The notes under the pieces were generated by a model, which saw only the letters and a list, made by a program, of their open reading frames with translations, was not told the origin of the DNA and made no database searches. Below, piece after piece: positions 1-8,734 of a stretch of DNA of 64,000 bases; positions within the stretch are counted from its first letter, which is position 1; each line of letters opens with the position of its first letter. The stretch comes from Mycolicibacterium iranicum (GTDB taxonomy: Bacteria > Actinomycetota > Actinomycetes > Mycobacteriales > Mycobacteriaceae), in assembly GCF_014190915.1 (NCBI RefSeq), contig NZ_JACHVU010000008.1, forward strand, positions 62,001 to 126,000. Reading direction: 5' to 3'. The position numbers and the translations under genes are program-made.

Positions 1-43
1 GGTTGTCCCCAGTGTGGATGAATCACACGCGTGTAAGTAGGCG

Positions 44-622
44 CTAGAGCCAGGTGTCGTCGGTGGTGGCGGTGAGGAAGGCCTCGAGGTCGTTGCGCCA
101 GTCGGCGGGCGTGTTCTTGTCCGGCTCGATACCCGTGTACTGGCCCTGATAGAACAGCAGCGGCCGTGGCTTCTTCTTCGGCACATCCGACAGGGAGTGC
201 ACGGCGCCGAAGACGACGAAGTGGTCGCCCCCGTCGTGCACCGACTGCACCGAGCAGTCGATGTGGGCCAGCGACCCCTCGATGATCGGCGAGCCGAGCG
301 CCGAGGGGGTCCACTCGATCCCGGCGAACTTGTCGGGTTCACGGGACCCGAACCGCGCCGACACGTGCTGCTGCTTCTCGTGCAGGACGTTGACGCAGAA
401 GTGGCCGCTGGCCTCGATCGCCGACCAGGAGCGGGATGCCTTCGTCGGACAGAACAGCACCAGCGGAGGATCCAGCGACAGCGCCGCGAAGGACTGACAG
501 GCGAAGCCCACCGGGGCAGGCCCCGTAGGACCTTCGGACATCGACGTGATCACCGTGATGCCGGTGCAGAACTGCCCCAGCACACTGCGGAATGTGCGCG
601 GATCGATCACAGGACTGCTCAC
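44..622 (-). CDS. hsaB: HsaB, flavin reductase of the 3-HSA hydroxylase
   Basis: 192 aa NAD(P)H-dependent FMN reductase of the flavin_reduct fold, predicted to feed reduced flavin to HsaA for hydroxylation of 3-HSA, an intermediate in cholesterol ring A/B degradation. The N-terminal FRSVLGQFCTGITVIT and the GFACQSFAALSLDPPLV segment are typical of the small reductases of two-component monooxygenases. It is the last gene seen of a leftward hsaA-D-C-B operon, starting 4 bp after the hsaC stop. Expression should follow the KstR boxes upstream of hsaA. Only 43 bp remain to the window edge, so a further downstream gene (nat in M. tuberculosis) cannot be seen. Confidence 0.93.
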   Translation of the reverse strand: MSSPVIDPRTFRSVLGQFCTGITVITSMSEGPTGPAPVGFACQSFAALSLDPPLVLFCPTKASRSWSAIEASGHFCVNVLHEKQQHVSARFGSREPDKFAGIEWTPSALGSPIIEGSLAHIDCSVQSVHDGGDHFVVFGAVHSLSDVPKKKPRPLLFYQGQYTGIEPDKNTPADWRNDLEAFLTATTDDTWL

Positions 623-626
623 CTGA

Positions 627-1538
627 TTATTTGAAGCCCACGCTGAAGTCGTGACCCCACAGCGACACCGCGGTGCTCTCCCGGGCCACCCAGTCGTCGT
701 CGTTGACTTCGAGTCCCTCGCAACCGAATTCGATGTCGAACCCGCCGGGGGTCTTCATGTAGAACGACAACATCTTGTCGTTGACGTGCCGGCCCAGCGT
801 TGCGGACATCTTCACCTTGCGGCGCAGCGCGCGGTCCAGGCACAGGCCCACGTCGTCGGCCTCGCCGACCTCGACCATGAGGTGGACGATGCCGCTGGGG
901 GTCTCACCGGGCATGAACGCCAGGCTGTGGTGGCGGGGATTGACGCCCAGGAACCGGAGCCAGGCAGGTGCGCCGTCGGCGGGACGGCCGACCAGCTGCG
1001 GGGGCAGCTTCATCGAGTCGCGCAGGAAGAATCCGAGCACGTCGCGGTAGAAGTGCAGGGTCTCGGCATCGTCGCGGGTGGTGAGCACGACGTGGCCCAG
1101 TCCCTGCTCCTCGGTCACGAACTTGTGCCCGTAGGGGCTGACGACCCGGCGGTGCTCCAACGCGACGCCGTGGAAGACCTCCAGCGTGTTGCCCGACGGA
1201 TCGTCGAAGACGATCATCTCGTCGACGCGGCGGTCGGCCAACTCGGCCGCGGTGGCCTCCTTGTACGGGGTGCCCTCGACGTCGAGTCGTTGGCGAATGT
1301 CCTGAAGCGCAGCCGCATTCGCGGTCTCCCACCCGGACTCCAACAGGCGGTCCTGCTCGCCGGGCACGATGATCAGCCGGGCCGGAAACTCGTCCATACG
1401 CAGATAGAGAGCGCCCTCCGGGCTGGCACCGGGCACTCCGCTGCCCTCGACCATGCCCAGGACCTTGAGCCCGTACTCCCGCCACGCGCCGACGTCGGTG
1501 GACTCGATGCGCAGGTATCCCAACGACTTGATGGTCAC
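627..1538 (-). CDS. hsaC: HsaC, extradiol catechol dioxygenase (3,4-DHSA 4,5-dioxygenase)
   Basis: 303 aa type I extradiol dioxygenase that meta-cleaves the catechol 3,4-DHSA in the sterol pathway. Two glyoxalase/VOC modules are visible. The C-terminal one carries the Fe(II) facial triad: His in GLGHVVLTT (about residue 147), His in NPRHHSLAF (about 216) and Glu in GGFDIEFGCEG (about 268). The start is a GTG preceded by a purine-rich GGAAGAGG. It lies 24 bp downstream of hsaD and 4 bp upstream of hsaB, in the same leftward operon. Length matches the M. tuberculosis enzyme (about 300 aa). Confidence 0.95.
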   Translation of the reverse strand: MTIKSLGYLRIESTDVGAWREYGLKVLGMVEGSGVPGASPEGALYLRMDEFPARLIIVPGEQDRLLESGWETANAAALQDIRQRLDVEGTPYKEATAAELADRRVDEMIVFDDPSGNTLEVFHGVALEHRRVVSPYGHKFVTEEQGLGHVVLTTRDDAETLHFYRDVLGFFLRDSMKLPPQLVGRPADGAPAWLRFLGVNPRHHSLAFMPGETPSGIVHLMVEVGEADDVGLCLDRALRRKVKMSATLGRHVNDKMLSFYMKTPGGFDIEFGCEGLEVNDDDWVARESTAVSLWGHDFSVGFK

Positions 1539-1562
1539 GGCCTCTTCCTCTCCTATCCCGCT

Positions 1563-2447
1563 CTAGTTCGTGAGGAAATCGATGGTCAGTTTGTTGAACT
1601 CGTCGAATTTCTCCAGTTGCGCCCAGTGGCCGCACTGGCCGAAGACGTGCAACTGCACCCGCGGAATCTGCTTGAGCGCGACGAGCGCGCCGTCCAGCGG
1701 GTTGACCCGGTCCTCGCGGCCCCAGATGAGCAGTACCCGCTGCCGGAGCTTGTACACGTCACGCCACATCATGCCGAGCTCGAAGTCGGCCCCGGCGAAG
1801 GACTTACCCATCGCCTTCGTGGCGGCCAGCGATTCGGGGGTGCTGGCGATCTGGAAGCGCTCCTCGACCAGCTCGGGGGTGATCATGTTCTGGTCGAACA
1901 CCATGATCCGCAGGAACTTCTCGATGTTCTCGCGAGTGGGATCGGCGGCGAAGCGGCCCAGAAGCTTGACGCCCTCGGTCGGATCCGGCGCGAAGAGGTT
2001 GACGCTCAGCCCGCCGGGGCCCATCAGGACGAGCTTGCCGGCGCGCTTGCCGTTGTCGAGCGCGAACCGCACCGCGGTGCCGCCACCGAGCGAATTGCCC
2101 ACCAGCGCCGCACGTTCGATGCCGAGGTGGTCGAACAGGTTCAGCAGTGCGGTGGCGCTGTAGCGGTTGTACTGCTCGTGCTCGGTGTGTTTGTCGGAGT
2201 GCCCGTAACCGGGCTGATCCACGGCCAGCACGTGGAAGTGCTTCGCGAGCACCGGGATGTTGCGGCCGAAGTTGGACCAGCTCGACGCACCGGGACCCCC
2301 GCCGTGCAGCAGCACCACCGTCTCGGGGTGCCCGACACCGGCCTCGTGGTAGTGCAGCCGCATGTCCTCACGGACCTGCGCGTAGCGCGAGGTCGACTCG
2401 AACGTGATCTCCTGCTGCTGCTCCGTTTCCTGGATGTAGGAGGTCAC
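1563..2447 (-). CDS. hsaD: HsaD, meta-cleavage product hydrolase
   Basis: 294 aa alpha/beta-hydrolase of the meta-cleavage-product family, cleaving the C-C bond of the ring-opened product 4,9-DSHA. The catalytic triad is readable: Ser in GNSLGGGTA, Asp in WGREDRVNP and His in GQCGHWAQ. The oxyanion stretch HGGGPGASSW is intact. The start is GTG and shares one base with the TAG stop of hsaA (TAGTG), so translation is probably coupled. Second gene of the hsaADCB operon. Confidence 0.95.
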   Translation of the reverse strand: MTSYIQETEQQQEITFESTSRYAQVREDMRLHYHEAGVGHPETVVLLHGGGPGASSWSNFGRNIPVLAKHFHVLAVDQPGYGHSDKHTEHEQYNRYSATALLNLFDHLGIERAALVGNSLGGGTAVRFALDNGKRAGKLVLMGPGGLSVNLFAPDPTEGVKLLGRFAADPTRENIEKFLRIMVFDQNMITPELVEERFQIASTPESLAATKAMGKSFAGADFELGMMWRDVYKLRQRVLLIWGREDRVNPLDGALVALKQIPRVQLHVFGQCGHWAQLEKFDEFNKLTIDFLTN

Positions 2448-3631
2448 TAGACCATCGTGTCCTGAGGCGGCAGACCGAACGCGTCGTTACCGAAGATCAG
2501 GTACGCGCGCTCGGGCTCGTTCGCGGCGTGAACGCGGCCGGCATGGGCGTCGCGCCAGAACCGCTGCACGGGCTGGTCGAGATTGAGCGCGGTCGCACCG
2601 GAGGCCTCGAAGAGCAGGTCGATCGAGGCGATCGCGCGCGCGGTCGCCCGCACCTGGTCGCGGCGGGCGCGGGCCCGCAGCGCGAACGGGATCTCCTGAC
2701 CCGCCTGCAACAGCTGGTACTCCTCGCTGACGTTGCCGATCAGCTGACGCCAGCCGGCGTCGATGTCGCTGGCGGCCTCGGCAATCCGGATCTTGGCGAA
2801 CGGGTCCTCCTTGGACTTCTCGCCGGCGAACGCCGCGCGCACGCGCTTGCCCTGATGTTCGACGTGTGCGTCGTACGCGCCATAGGCCATGCCCATGATC
2901 GGAGCGCTGATCGTCGTGGGATGCATGGTGCCCCAGGGCATCCGGTACACCGGGGCGGTGTTGTTCTCGTAGCCGCCCGCCGAGCCGTCGTTCATCGCCT
3001 TGTAGGACAGGAAGCGGTGGCGCGGCACGAACACGTCCTTGACGACGACGGTGTTGCTGCCGGTCGCCTTGAGCCCCACCACGTTCCACACGTCGTCGAT
3101 GCGGTAGTCGGTGCGCGGGATCAGGAAGCTGCCGAAGTCGACGGGGCGTCCGTCCTTGATGACGGGGCCACCCAGGAAGGCCCACGTCGCGTGGTCGCAG
3201 CCCGAGGACCACTGCCATGCGCCGCTGACGAGGTAGCCGCCGTCGACGACGGTGCCCGCACCCATCGGCGCGTAGGAGGACGACACCCGCACCGTCGGAT
3301 CGTTGCCCCAGACCTCGTCCTGCGCCTGCTGATCGAACAGGGCCAGATGCCAGTTGTGGACGCCGATGATCGACGACACCCAACCGGTGGAACCGCAGGC
3401 GCTCGCGATGCGCCGGACCGCTTCGTAGAAGACGGCGGGATCGCACTGCAGGCCGCCCCACTGCTCGGGCTGGAGAAGCTTGAAGAACCCGACCTCGTCG
3501 AGTTCGTTGACGGTCTCGTCGGGGAGGCGCCGCAATTCTTCGGCGGCCGGTGCGCGCTTGGCGATCCGCGGCAGAAGATCGTCGATGCCGGCGAGAACCG
3601 ACTGCACGTCACGCTGTTCAATGGACGTCAC
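2447..3631 (-). CDS. hsaA: HsaA, flavin-dependent 3-HSA monooxygenase
   Basis: 394 aa oxygenase component that hydroxylates 3-HSA to the catechol 3,4-DHSA using reduced flavin from HsaB. It has the acyl-CoA-dehydrogenase-like fold of group D flavin monooxygenases, with the N-terminal helical domain, the beta domain around residues 120-220 (including VVGLKATGSNTVVVKDVFVP) and the C-terminal helical bundle. GTG start with a good GGGAGG Shine-Dalgarno 8 bp away. First gene of the leftward operon; a KstR box sits 38 bp upstream. Confidence 0.95.
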   Translation of the reverse strand: MTSIEQRDVQSVLAGIDDLLPRIAKRAPAAEELRRLPDETVNELDEVGFFKLLQPEQWGGLQCDPAVFYEAVRRIASACGSTGWVSSIIGVHNWHLALFDQQAQDEVWGNDPTVRVSSSYAPMGAGTVVDGGYLVSGAWQWSSGCDHATWAFLGGPVIKDGRPVDFGSFLIPRTDYRIDDVWNVVGLKATGSNTVVVKDVFVPRHRFLSYKAMNDGSAGGYENNTAPVYRMPWGTMHPTTISAPIMGMAYGAYDAHVEHQGKRVRAAFAGEKSKEDPFAKIRIAEAASDIDAGWRQLIGNVSEEYQLLQAGQEIPFALRARARRDQVRATARAIASIDLLFEASGATALNLDQPVQRFWRDAHAGRVHAANEPERAYLIFGNDAFGLPPQDTMV

Positions 3632-3668
3632 GGATTTGCCTCCCGAGAACTAGGACCTGACATGAGAT

Positions 3669-3682
3669 TAGAACACGTTACG
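3669..3682. promoter_or_regulatory. KstR operator (hsaA side)
   Basis: TAGAACACGTTACG matches the mycobacterial KstR consensus TnnAACnnGTTnnA at all fixed positions except the last. It lies 38 bp upstream of hsaA and would repress the leftward hsa operon until sterol-derived CoA thioesters release KstR. Confidence 0.75.
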
Positions 3683-3736
3683 ATTTGTGTCGAGTAGCGC
3701 GTATCTGTGGGCGCTGGACCTGCGGACATGCATTTC

Positions 3737-3750
3737 TGTAACCTGTTCTA
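3737..3750. promoter_or_regulatory. KstR operator (kshB side)
   Basis: TGTAACCTGTTCTA is a perfect match to TnnAACnnGTTnnA. It is the second box in the hsaA-kshB divergent promoter, about 50-60 bp upstream of the kshB start, so each direction has its own site. Confidence 0.85.
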
Positions 3751-3799
3751 GTTATCGACTGGTATTCGACACATGGAGCACGAAGGAAGGGCGGATCTT

Positions 3800-4876
3800 G
3801 TGACGGACGTTGCTGCCGACGAACCGCTGGGCAACCACGTGCTCGAACTCGAGATCGCCGAGGTGATCGACGAGACGTCCGACGCCCGCTCGCTGGTGTT
3901 CAAGTCTCCCGACGATGCGCCGGTGGCGCCCGAGAAGCTGCGCTACTCCCCGGGACAGTTTTTGACCCTGCGGGTGCCCAGTGACCGGACCGGTTCGGTG
4001 GCGCGCTGCTACTCGCTGTGCAGCTCACCGTTCACCGGCGACCCGCTGACCGTGACGATCAAGCGCACCGCCGACGGGTACGCCTCGAACTGGCTGTGCG
4101 ACAACTCGCACCCGGGCATGAAGATGCACGTGCTGGCGCCGTCGGGAACCTTCGTCCCGAAGGACCTGGACACCGACTTCCTACTGCTCGCCGCCGGCAG
4201 CGGCATCACCCCGATGCTGGCCATCCTCAAGTCGGCGCTCAGCGAGGGCAGCGGCAAGGTCGCCCTCGTCTACGCCAACCGGGACGAGAAGTCCGTCATC
4301 TTCGCCGAGACGCTGCGCGACCTGATGGCCAAGTATCCCGACCGCCTGACCGCGATCCACTGGCTGGAGTCCGTGCAGGGGCTGCCGAACGTGACCGCCC
4401 TGACCGCCCTGTTCGCGCCGTTCGGCGCACGGGAGGCGTTCATCTGCGGCCCCGGGCCGTTCATGGCCGCCGCCGAGGAGGCCCTCACCGCCGCCGGTCT
4501 GCCGGCCGACCGCATCCACATCGAGGTGTTCAAGTCGCTGGAGTCGGATCCGTTCGCTGCGATCACCCTCGACGAAGGCGACGGCGACGACGACGAAGGC
4601 CCCGCGACGGCGGTCGTGACGCTCGACGGCGAGACCCACGAGGTGTCCTGGCCGCGCAAGGCGAAGCTTCTCGACGTGCTGCTGAACAAGGGCCTCGACG
4701 CGCCGTTCTCGTGCCGCGAAGGGCACTGCGGCGCGTGCGCGGTGCTCAAGAAGTCCGGCGACATCGAGATGGAGATCAACGATGTGCTCGAACAGCAGGA
4801 CCTCGACGAAGGCCTGATCCTGGCCTGTCAGGCGCACCCGCGGACGGATTCAGTCGAAGTCACCTTCGACGAGTAG
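3800..4876 (+). CDS. kshB: KshB, 3-ketosteroid 9-alpha-hydroxylase reductase
   Basis: Reductase of the Rieske 9-alpha-hydroxylase KshAB, passing electrons from NADH via FAD and a plant-type [2Fe-2S] cluster. Visible motifs in order: FAD-binding RCYSLCSSP, pyridine-nucleotide site LLAAGSGITPM, CGPGPFM, and C-terminal cluster ligands CREGHCGACAVL plus the distal Cys in LILACQAH. I chose the GTG at 3800 (358 aa) because GAAGGAAGG sits 9 bp upstream and the M. tuberculosis protein starts at the equivalent point. An in-frame ATG at 3773 would add 9 residues. Divergent from hsaA under KstR control. Confidence 0.93.
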   Translation: MTDVAADEPLGNHVLELEIAEVIDETSDARSLVFKSPDDAPVAPEKLRYSPGQFLTLRVPSDRTGSVARCYSLCSSPFTGDPLTVTIKRTADGYASNWLCDNSHPGMKMHVLAPSGTFVPKDLDTDFLLLAAGSGITPMLAILKSALSEGSGKVALVYANRDEKSVIFAETLRDLMAKYPDRLTAIHWLESVQGLPNVTALTALFAPFGAREAFICGPGPFMAAAEEALTAAGLPADRIHIEVFKSLESDPFAAITLDEGDGDDDEGPATAVVTLDGETHEVSWPRKAKLLDVLLNKGLDAPFSCREGHCGACAVLKKSGDIEMEINDVLEQQDLDEGLILACQAHPRTDSVEVTFDE

Positions 4877-4898
4877 CGAGGGGATTACCTTCATCACG

Positions 4899-5486
4899 AT
4901 GAACCGGCTAGCAACGGCAGGTATGGCGGCACTGGTGCCGACGATGGCGGCGGCACTGACGTGCGCCCCGTCGGCGACGGCGGCGTCGAACACCGGGATG
5001 TCCTCGATCAACGTCGACCCCGCCACCCAGATCCAGATGCACATCACCGCCAACTGCGTGCCCGCAGAAGGCAAGTGCTACTTCAACACCTCGGCGAACC
5101 TGATGACGCCCAACGGGCCCACCGGGTTCCCCGGCGACACCTGGTCGCGTCAGACGGTCACGCTGCGCAGTTCGGACCGCAACGTCTACCAGGAAGCCTG
5201 GTACAGCGCACCGGCGGGCGTGCCGCGGGAACTCAAGGGCGCCAACCACAACAACGTGCTGTCCAAGCTCTACAAGGGTCTGCGTGACGTCGAGATCTCC
5301 GTGACGGCGTTCGGCGGCGGCCCCCCGCAGCGCTACACCACCGACGGCGATTCCCGGCCGCTGGAGTGGAGCACCGGCCAGCCGGCGATGGGTGCCGACT
5401 TCATCGCGTGCTCACAGATCCAGGTGGTCTACAGCGGCGTGAACCTGACCACGCCGACGGCCTGCGCGCAGACGACATTCGGCTAG
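4899..5486 (+). CDS. Exported hypothetical protein (Rv3572-like)
   Basis: 195 aa with a cleavable signal peptide (hydrophobic stretch to about residue 28, ending ATAAS). Four cysteines in the mature part, arranged as an N-terminal pair and a C-terminal pair, suggest two disulfides in an oxidising extracytoplasmic location. It follows kshB by 22 bp and occupies the position of Rv3572 in M. tuberculosis; function is unknown. Its TAG stop is shared, through the palindrome CTAG, with the convergent gene ending at 5483. Confidence 0.8.
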   Translation: MNRLATAGMAALVPTMAAALTCAPSATAASNTGMSSINVDPATQIQMHITANCVPAEGKCYFNTSANLMTPNGPTGFPGDTWSRQTVTLRSSDRNVYQEAWYSAPAGVPRELKGANHNNVLSKLYKGLRDVEISVTAFGGGPPQRYTTDGDSRPLEWSTGQPAMGADFIACSQIQVVYSGVNLTTPTACAQTTFG

Positions 5487-5743
5487 GCCGGGTTCTGCAG
5501 CCGCAGGCCGTTCCCGCCCATCGGCACGGCCAGGACGTCGGCGCGGGTGTACTCGTTGAACAGATGCACCTCGTCCCAGGCGAAATCGGTGAGGTCGTGC
5601 AGCGGGACCGCACGGCCGCCGTCCCGGACGGTCGCGAGTTCGGCCTCCAGTGGATCCTCCCCGGAGCCGGAGAACGGACTGCGGGCCGTGGCCGGCAACG
5701 CACACCACAGCGCGACACAGATCGTGCGCACACGCCGGCTCAT
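5483..5743 (-). CDS. Small exported hypothetical protein
   Basis: 86 aa with an N-terminal signal-peptide-like segment (MSRRVRTICVALWCALPATA). The mature part is short and acidic, with a conserved-looking WDEVHLFNEYT stretch. I do not recognise the family. The ATG overlaps a TGA that ends an upstream reading frame without its own start codon (see findings). It is convergent with the exported protein ending at 5486, and probably co-transcribed with the EspE-like gene at 5805-6350. Confidence 0.5.
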   Translation of the reverse strand: MSRRVRTICVALWCALPATARSPFSGSGEDPLEAELATVRDGGRAVPLHDLTDFAWDEVHLFNEYTRADVLAVPMGGNGLRLQNPA

Positions 5744-5804
5744 GAGCCACCCACATTCGGAGAGGGGGCCCGGTACTTCTGCAGGATCTCGTCGAGCCGC
5801 GCAT

Positions 5805-6350
5805 CTACTGCTCCGGCGTCGGCGGAGGCTCGCCGGGCGGGCCCTGCGTGAACGCCTGCCCTCCGAGCATCTGGTATTCGCCTGCCAGCCGGGCGATCTC
5901 GGCGCCGACCACGGTGAGCTGACCGTTGGACGCCGAGACGACCTCCTCGACGCGACCGAGGCCGGCCTGCGCGATCGGCAGCATCATCTGGTCGCCCATC
6001 GCGGTCGGCGGGACCGAGCCGGCGGCCGCAAGCACCCAGTCGCGCACGTCGTCGAGGTCACGGCGACCCGCCGAAACGATGTCGGCCGAGCGGTCGACCT
6101 GCTGAGCCAACTGCCGGTCCAGCTCGGCCATCCGGCCGAGGAGCCCGGCGTGCTCGACGTTGACCGCGCGGTAGGCGGCGGCCGCACCACCCGACCAGCG
6201 CGACTCGGGTTCGGCGGACTCCGCCTCGGCGCGCAGCCTGGCCAACTCGGCGCTCTGATCGAAGCCTGATCCGGGTTGCGGCGCGCCCTCACCGAACGTC
6301 TGCCGTGCCTTCGACCACGTCGACAGGAAAGCACCGAGAACCGCAGACAC
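5805..6350 (-). CDS. EspA/EspE-like ESX secretion-associated protein
   Basis: 181 aa, alpha-helical. The opening FLSTWSKARQTFGEGAP and the segment ESRWSGGAAAAYRAVN with a W-x-G followed by long heptad-like helices resemble the N-terminal domain of the EspA/EspE family, substrates or partners of type VII secretion. A GRRDLDDVRDWV segment and MMLPIAQAGLGRV follow, and the tail is proline-rich. No ESX core genes (ecc, esx, pe/ppe) lie nearby, so it is an orphan. GTG start; the GAGGA just upstream is very close to it, so initiation is uncertain. Confidence 0.6.
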   Translation of the reverse strand: MSAVLGAFLSTWSKARQTFGEGAPQPGSGFDQSAELARLRAEAESAEPESRWSGGAAAAYRAVNVEHAGLLGRMAELDRQLAQQVDRSADIVSAGRRDLDDVRDWVLAAAGSVPPTAMGDQMMLPIAQAGLGRVEEVVSASNGQLTVVGAEIARLAGEYQMLGGQAFTQGPPGEPPPTPEQ

Positions 6351-6397
6351 GTCCTCGATTATCTATCGGCCGGACATGGCCTCCGGACACCAGTTTG

Positions 6398-8539
6398 TCA
6401 GCGCGGCAGGCCGAGAAGACGTTCGCCCGCCATCGTCAGCAGGATCTGCTCGGTGCCGCCGGCGATGGTCAGGCAGCGGGTGTTGAGGAAGTCGTGCACC
6501 TGCTGGTTCTCCAGTGCGCCGGCGCCGTCGGAGAGGTCCATCCGGAACTCCGCGAGCGCCTGCCGGTACCGGACACCGATCAGCTTGCGCGCGCTCGCCT
6601 GCGCCCCGGGGTCCCGGCCCTCGACCGCGAGCTGGGCGATGCGCTGGTCGAGCAGCGATCCGACCTGCGCGGTGACGATCAACTGACCGAGCTGATCCTG
6701 GTGCGCCGCATCGAGTCCCAGCACCCCACCCTTGGTCGAGACGACCTGCAGCAACTCCTCCATCGGATTGCCCAGCGCAGTGCCCTGCGCCATCGCCACA
6801 CGCTCGTTGGCCAGCGTGGTGCGTGCCAGCCGCCAGCCGTCGTTGACCTCCCCGACGACCATCTCGTCGGGCACGAAGACATCGTCGAAGAAGACCTCGT
6901 TGAACAGTTCGTCACCGGTGATCTCGCGCAGTGGCCGGATCACGATGCCGGGGCTCTTCATGTCGATCAGGAAGTATGTGATGCCCTTGTGTTTCGGCGC
7001 CTCGGCGTCCGTCCGGGCCAGGCACACCCCCCAGTGCGCCTTCTGCGCGGCCGAGGTCCACACCTTCTGGCCCGTGAGCTTCCAGCCGCCGTCCACGCGG
7101 ACGGCCTTCATCCTCAGCGCCGCCAGGTCCGAACCGGCTCCGGGCTCGCTGAACAGCTGGCACCACTGCAGCTCACCACGCAGCGTCGTCGGCACGAACT
7201 GCTCGACCTGCTCGGCGCTGCCGTGCTCGAGGATCGTCGGGACGGCCCACCAGCCGATGACCAGATCGGGACGAACGACTCCCGCCGACGCGAGCTCCTG
7301 GTCGATGAGCAGCTGCTCGGCCGGTCCCGCCGCGCGCCCGTAGGGCTTCGGCCAGTGCGGCGCCAGCAGGCCGGTCTCGGCGAAGGCGACCTGGCGTTTC
7401 TCCTGCGGCGCCGCGGCGATCTCGGCGACCGCGGCAGCGATCTCGGGGCGCAGGTCGGCCACCGACTCCAGGTCGATGTGCAGATCGCGACGCACCCCCT
7501 GTTCGGTCAGCGTGGCCACGCGGCGCAACCACCGGGACCGTCCGCCGAGGAACTGGGCGATGCCGTAGGCCCGGCGCAGGTACAGGTGGGCGTCGTGCTC
7601 CCACGTGATCCCGATACCGCCGAGCACCTGGATGCAGTCCTTGGCGTTGGCCTTGGCGGCCTCGATGCCGACCGACGCGGCGAGCGCGGCCGCAATGGAC
7701 AGCTGATCGCTGCCGGCGTCGGCATCGGAGGCGGCGCGGGCGGCATCGGATGCGGCGACGGAGGCCTGCTCGGAACGCAGCAGCATCTCGGCGCACATGT
7801 GCTTGATGGCCTGGAAGCTGCCGATCGGCTTGCCGAACTGTTCGCGAACCTTCGCGTACTCGGTGGCGGTGTCGAGCAGCCGGCGGGCCAATCCGGCGGC
7901 CTCGGCGGCCGCCAGTGTCGCGGCGAGATCCAGGACGCGCTGCGCGGTGACGGTCAGGGCTTCGGCGGGCGCGTCGTCGAGAACGACGCGGGCCAGGGGG
8001 CGGCTGAAGTCGGTCGCCTTCACGGGTTCGACGGTCACGCCGTCGGCCTGCGCGTCGATCAGCAGCCACGTGTCACCGGCGGGCAGCAGCAGGACCCCGG
8101 CGGCGTCCGCGCCCAGGACGACGGGCGCGCTGCCCGACGCCCGGCCGTCGGCGACCGTCACGTCGGCCTCCAGCGTTACACCCGCCGTGCGCTGCCCCGT
8201 GGCCAGCGCTTCGAGCAGGCCGGCCTGTGAATCCGGCAACACCAGGGTCGCCAGCGCGGTGGTGAGCACAGGCCCCGGCACCATGGCGGCCGCGGCCTCG
8301 GCGACCATCGCGGCCAGGTCGGACACCGTTCCGTCGGCGCCGCCGTGCTCCTCGGGAAGGGCGACACCGAAGATCCCTAGTTCGGCCAGGCTGCCGTACG
8401 GGGCCCGCCACGCGTCGGTGTTCCCGTGCTCGATGTCACGCGCGGCCTCGACCGCTCCCGACGCAGCGGCCCAGCTCCGAACCAGTTCGCGGGCATCGGA
8501 CTGGTCGTCGGTGAGGGTCGCCGTCGAGGGTGCGGGCAC
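6398..8539 (-). CDS. fadE34: FadE34, two-domain acyl-CoA dehydrogenase (sterol side chain)
   Basis: 713 aa, about twice the usual acyl-CoA dehydrogenase length, from fusion of two ACAD modules (roughly 1-340 and 350-713). The second module carries VWTSAAQKAHWGVCLART in the beta domain and the C-terminal IAGGTEQILLTMAGERLLGLPR; the first carries LGGIGITWEHDAHLYLRRA. In M. tuberculosis FadE34 (ChsE3) dehydrogenates steroid-CoA thioesters during side-chain beta-oxidation. It is divergent from kstR with a perfect KstR palindrome between them, in line with sterol control. Confidence 0.9.
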   Translation of the reverse strand: MPAPSTATLTDDQSDARELVRSWAAASGAVEAARDIEHGNTDAWRAPYGSLAELGIFGVALPEEHGGADGTVSDLAAMVAEAAAAMVPGPVLTTALATLVLPDSQAGLLEALATGQRTAGVTLEADVTVADGRASGSAPVVLGADAAGVLLLPAGDTWLLIDAQADGVTVEPVKATDFSRPLARVVLDDAPAEALTVTAQRVLDLAATLAAAEAAGLARRLLDTATEYAKVREQFGKPIGSFQAIKHMCAEMLLRSEQASVAASDAARAASDADAGSDQLSIAAALAASVGIEAAKANAKDCIQVLGGIGITWEHDAHLYLRRAYGIAQFLGGRSRWLRRVATLTEQGVRRDLHIDLESVADLRPEIAAAVAEIAAAPQEKRQVAFAETGLLAPHWPKPYGRAAGPAEQLLIDQELASAGVVRPDLVIGWWAVPTILEHGSAEQVEQFVPTTLRGELQWCQLFSEPGAGSDLAALRMKAVRVDGGWKLTGQKVWTSAAQKAHWGVCLARTDAEAPKHKGITYFLIDMKSPGIVIRPLREITGDELFNEVFFDDVFVPDEMVVGEVNDGWRLARTTLANERVAMAQGTALGNPMEELLQVVSTKGGVLGLDAAHQDQLGQLIVTAQVGSLLDQRIAQLAVEGRDPGAQASARKLIGVRYRQALAEFRMDLSDGAGALENQQVHDFLNTRCLTIAGGTEQILLTMAGERLLGLPR

Positions 8540-8579
8540 CGGTACTCCTAGGATTGGGCGAGAAGACGGTGCTTCTCAC

Positions 8580-8593
8580 TAGAACGTGTTCTA
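8580..8593. promoter_or_regulatory. KstR operator between fadE34 and kstR
   Basis: TAGAACGTGTTCTA matches the KstR consensus perfectly and is itself a perfect palindrome. It sits 40 bp upstream of fadE34 and about 140 bp upstream of kstR, suited to repression of fadE34 and autoregulation of kstR. Confidence 0.9.
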
Positions 8594-8734
8594 ATAGTGC
8601 CAGCGTCCGACCGTCAAGTCGACCGCCATCGCAGCAGGGCACGCCGGTGTCTCCGCGACACGGAGGTGAGAAATTCGTGACTGGCATGCGTATCGTTTTC
8701 ACCGAGAACGCATCACAAAGGAGCCATCCGTCGC

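Noticed and set aside
1..43. Regulatory element at the left edge
   Set aside because: Only 43 bp are visible downstream of hsaB; no convincing hairpin or operator can be assigned.
651..2450. Long rightward open frame of 599 codons antisense to hsaC-hsaD
   Set aside because: It lies wholly antisense to strongly supported genes, has no recognisable domain and is rich in Arg/His/Gln/Val, the usual mark of high-GC antisense frames.
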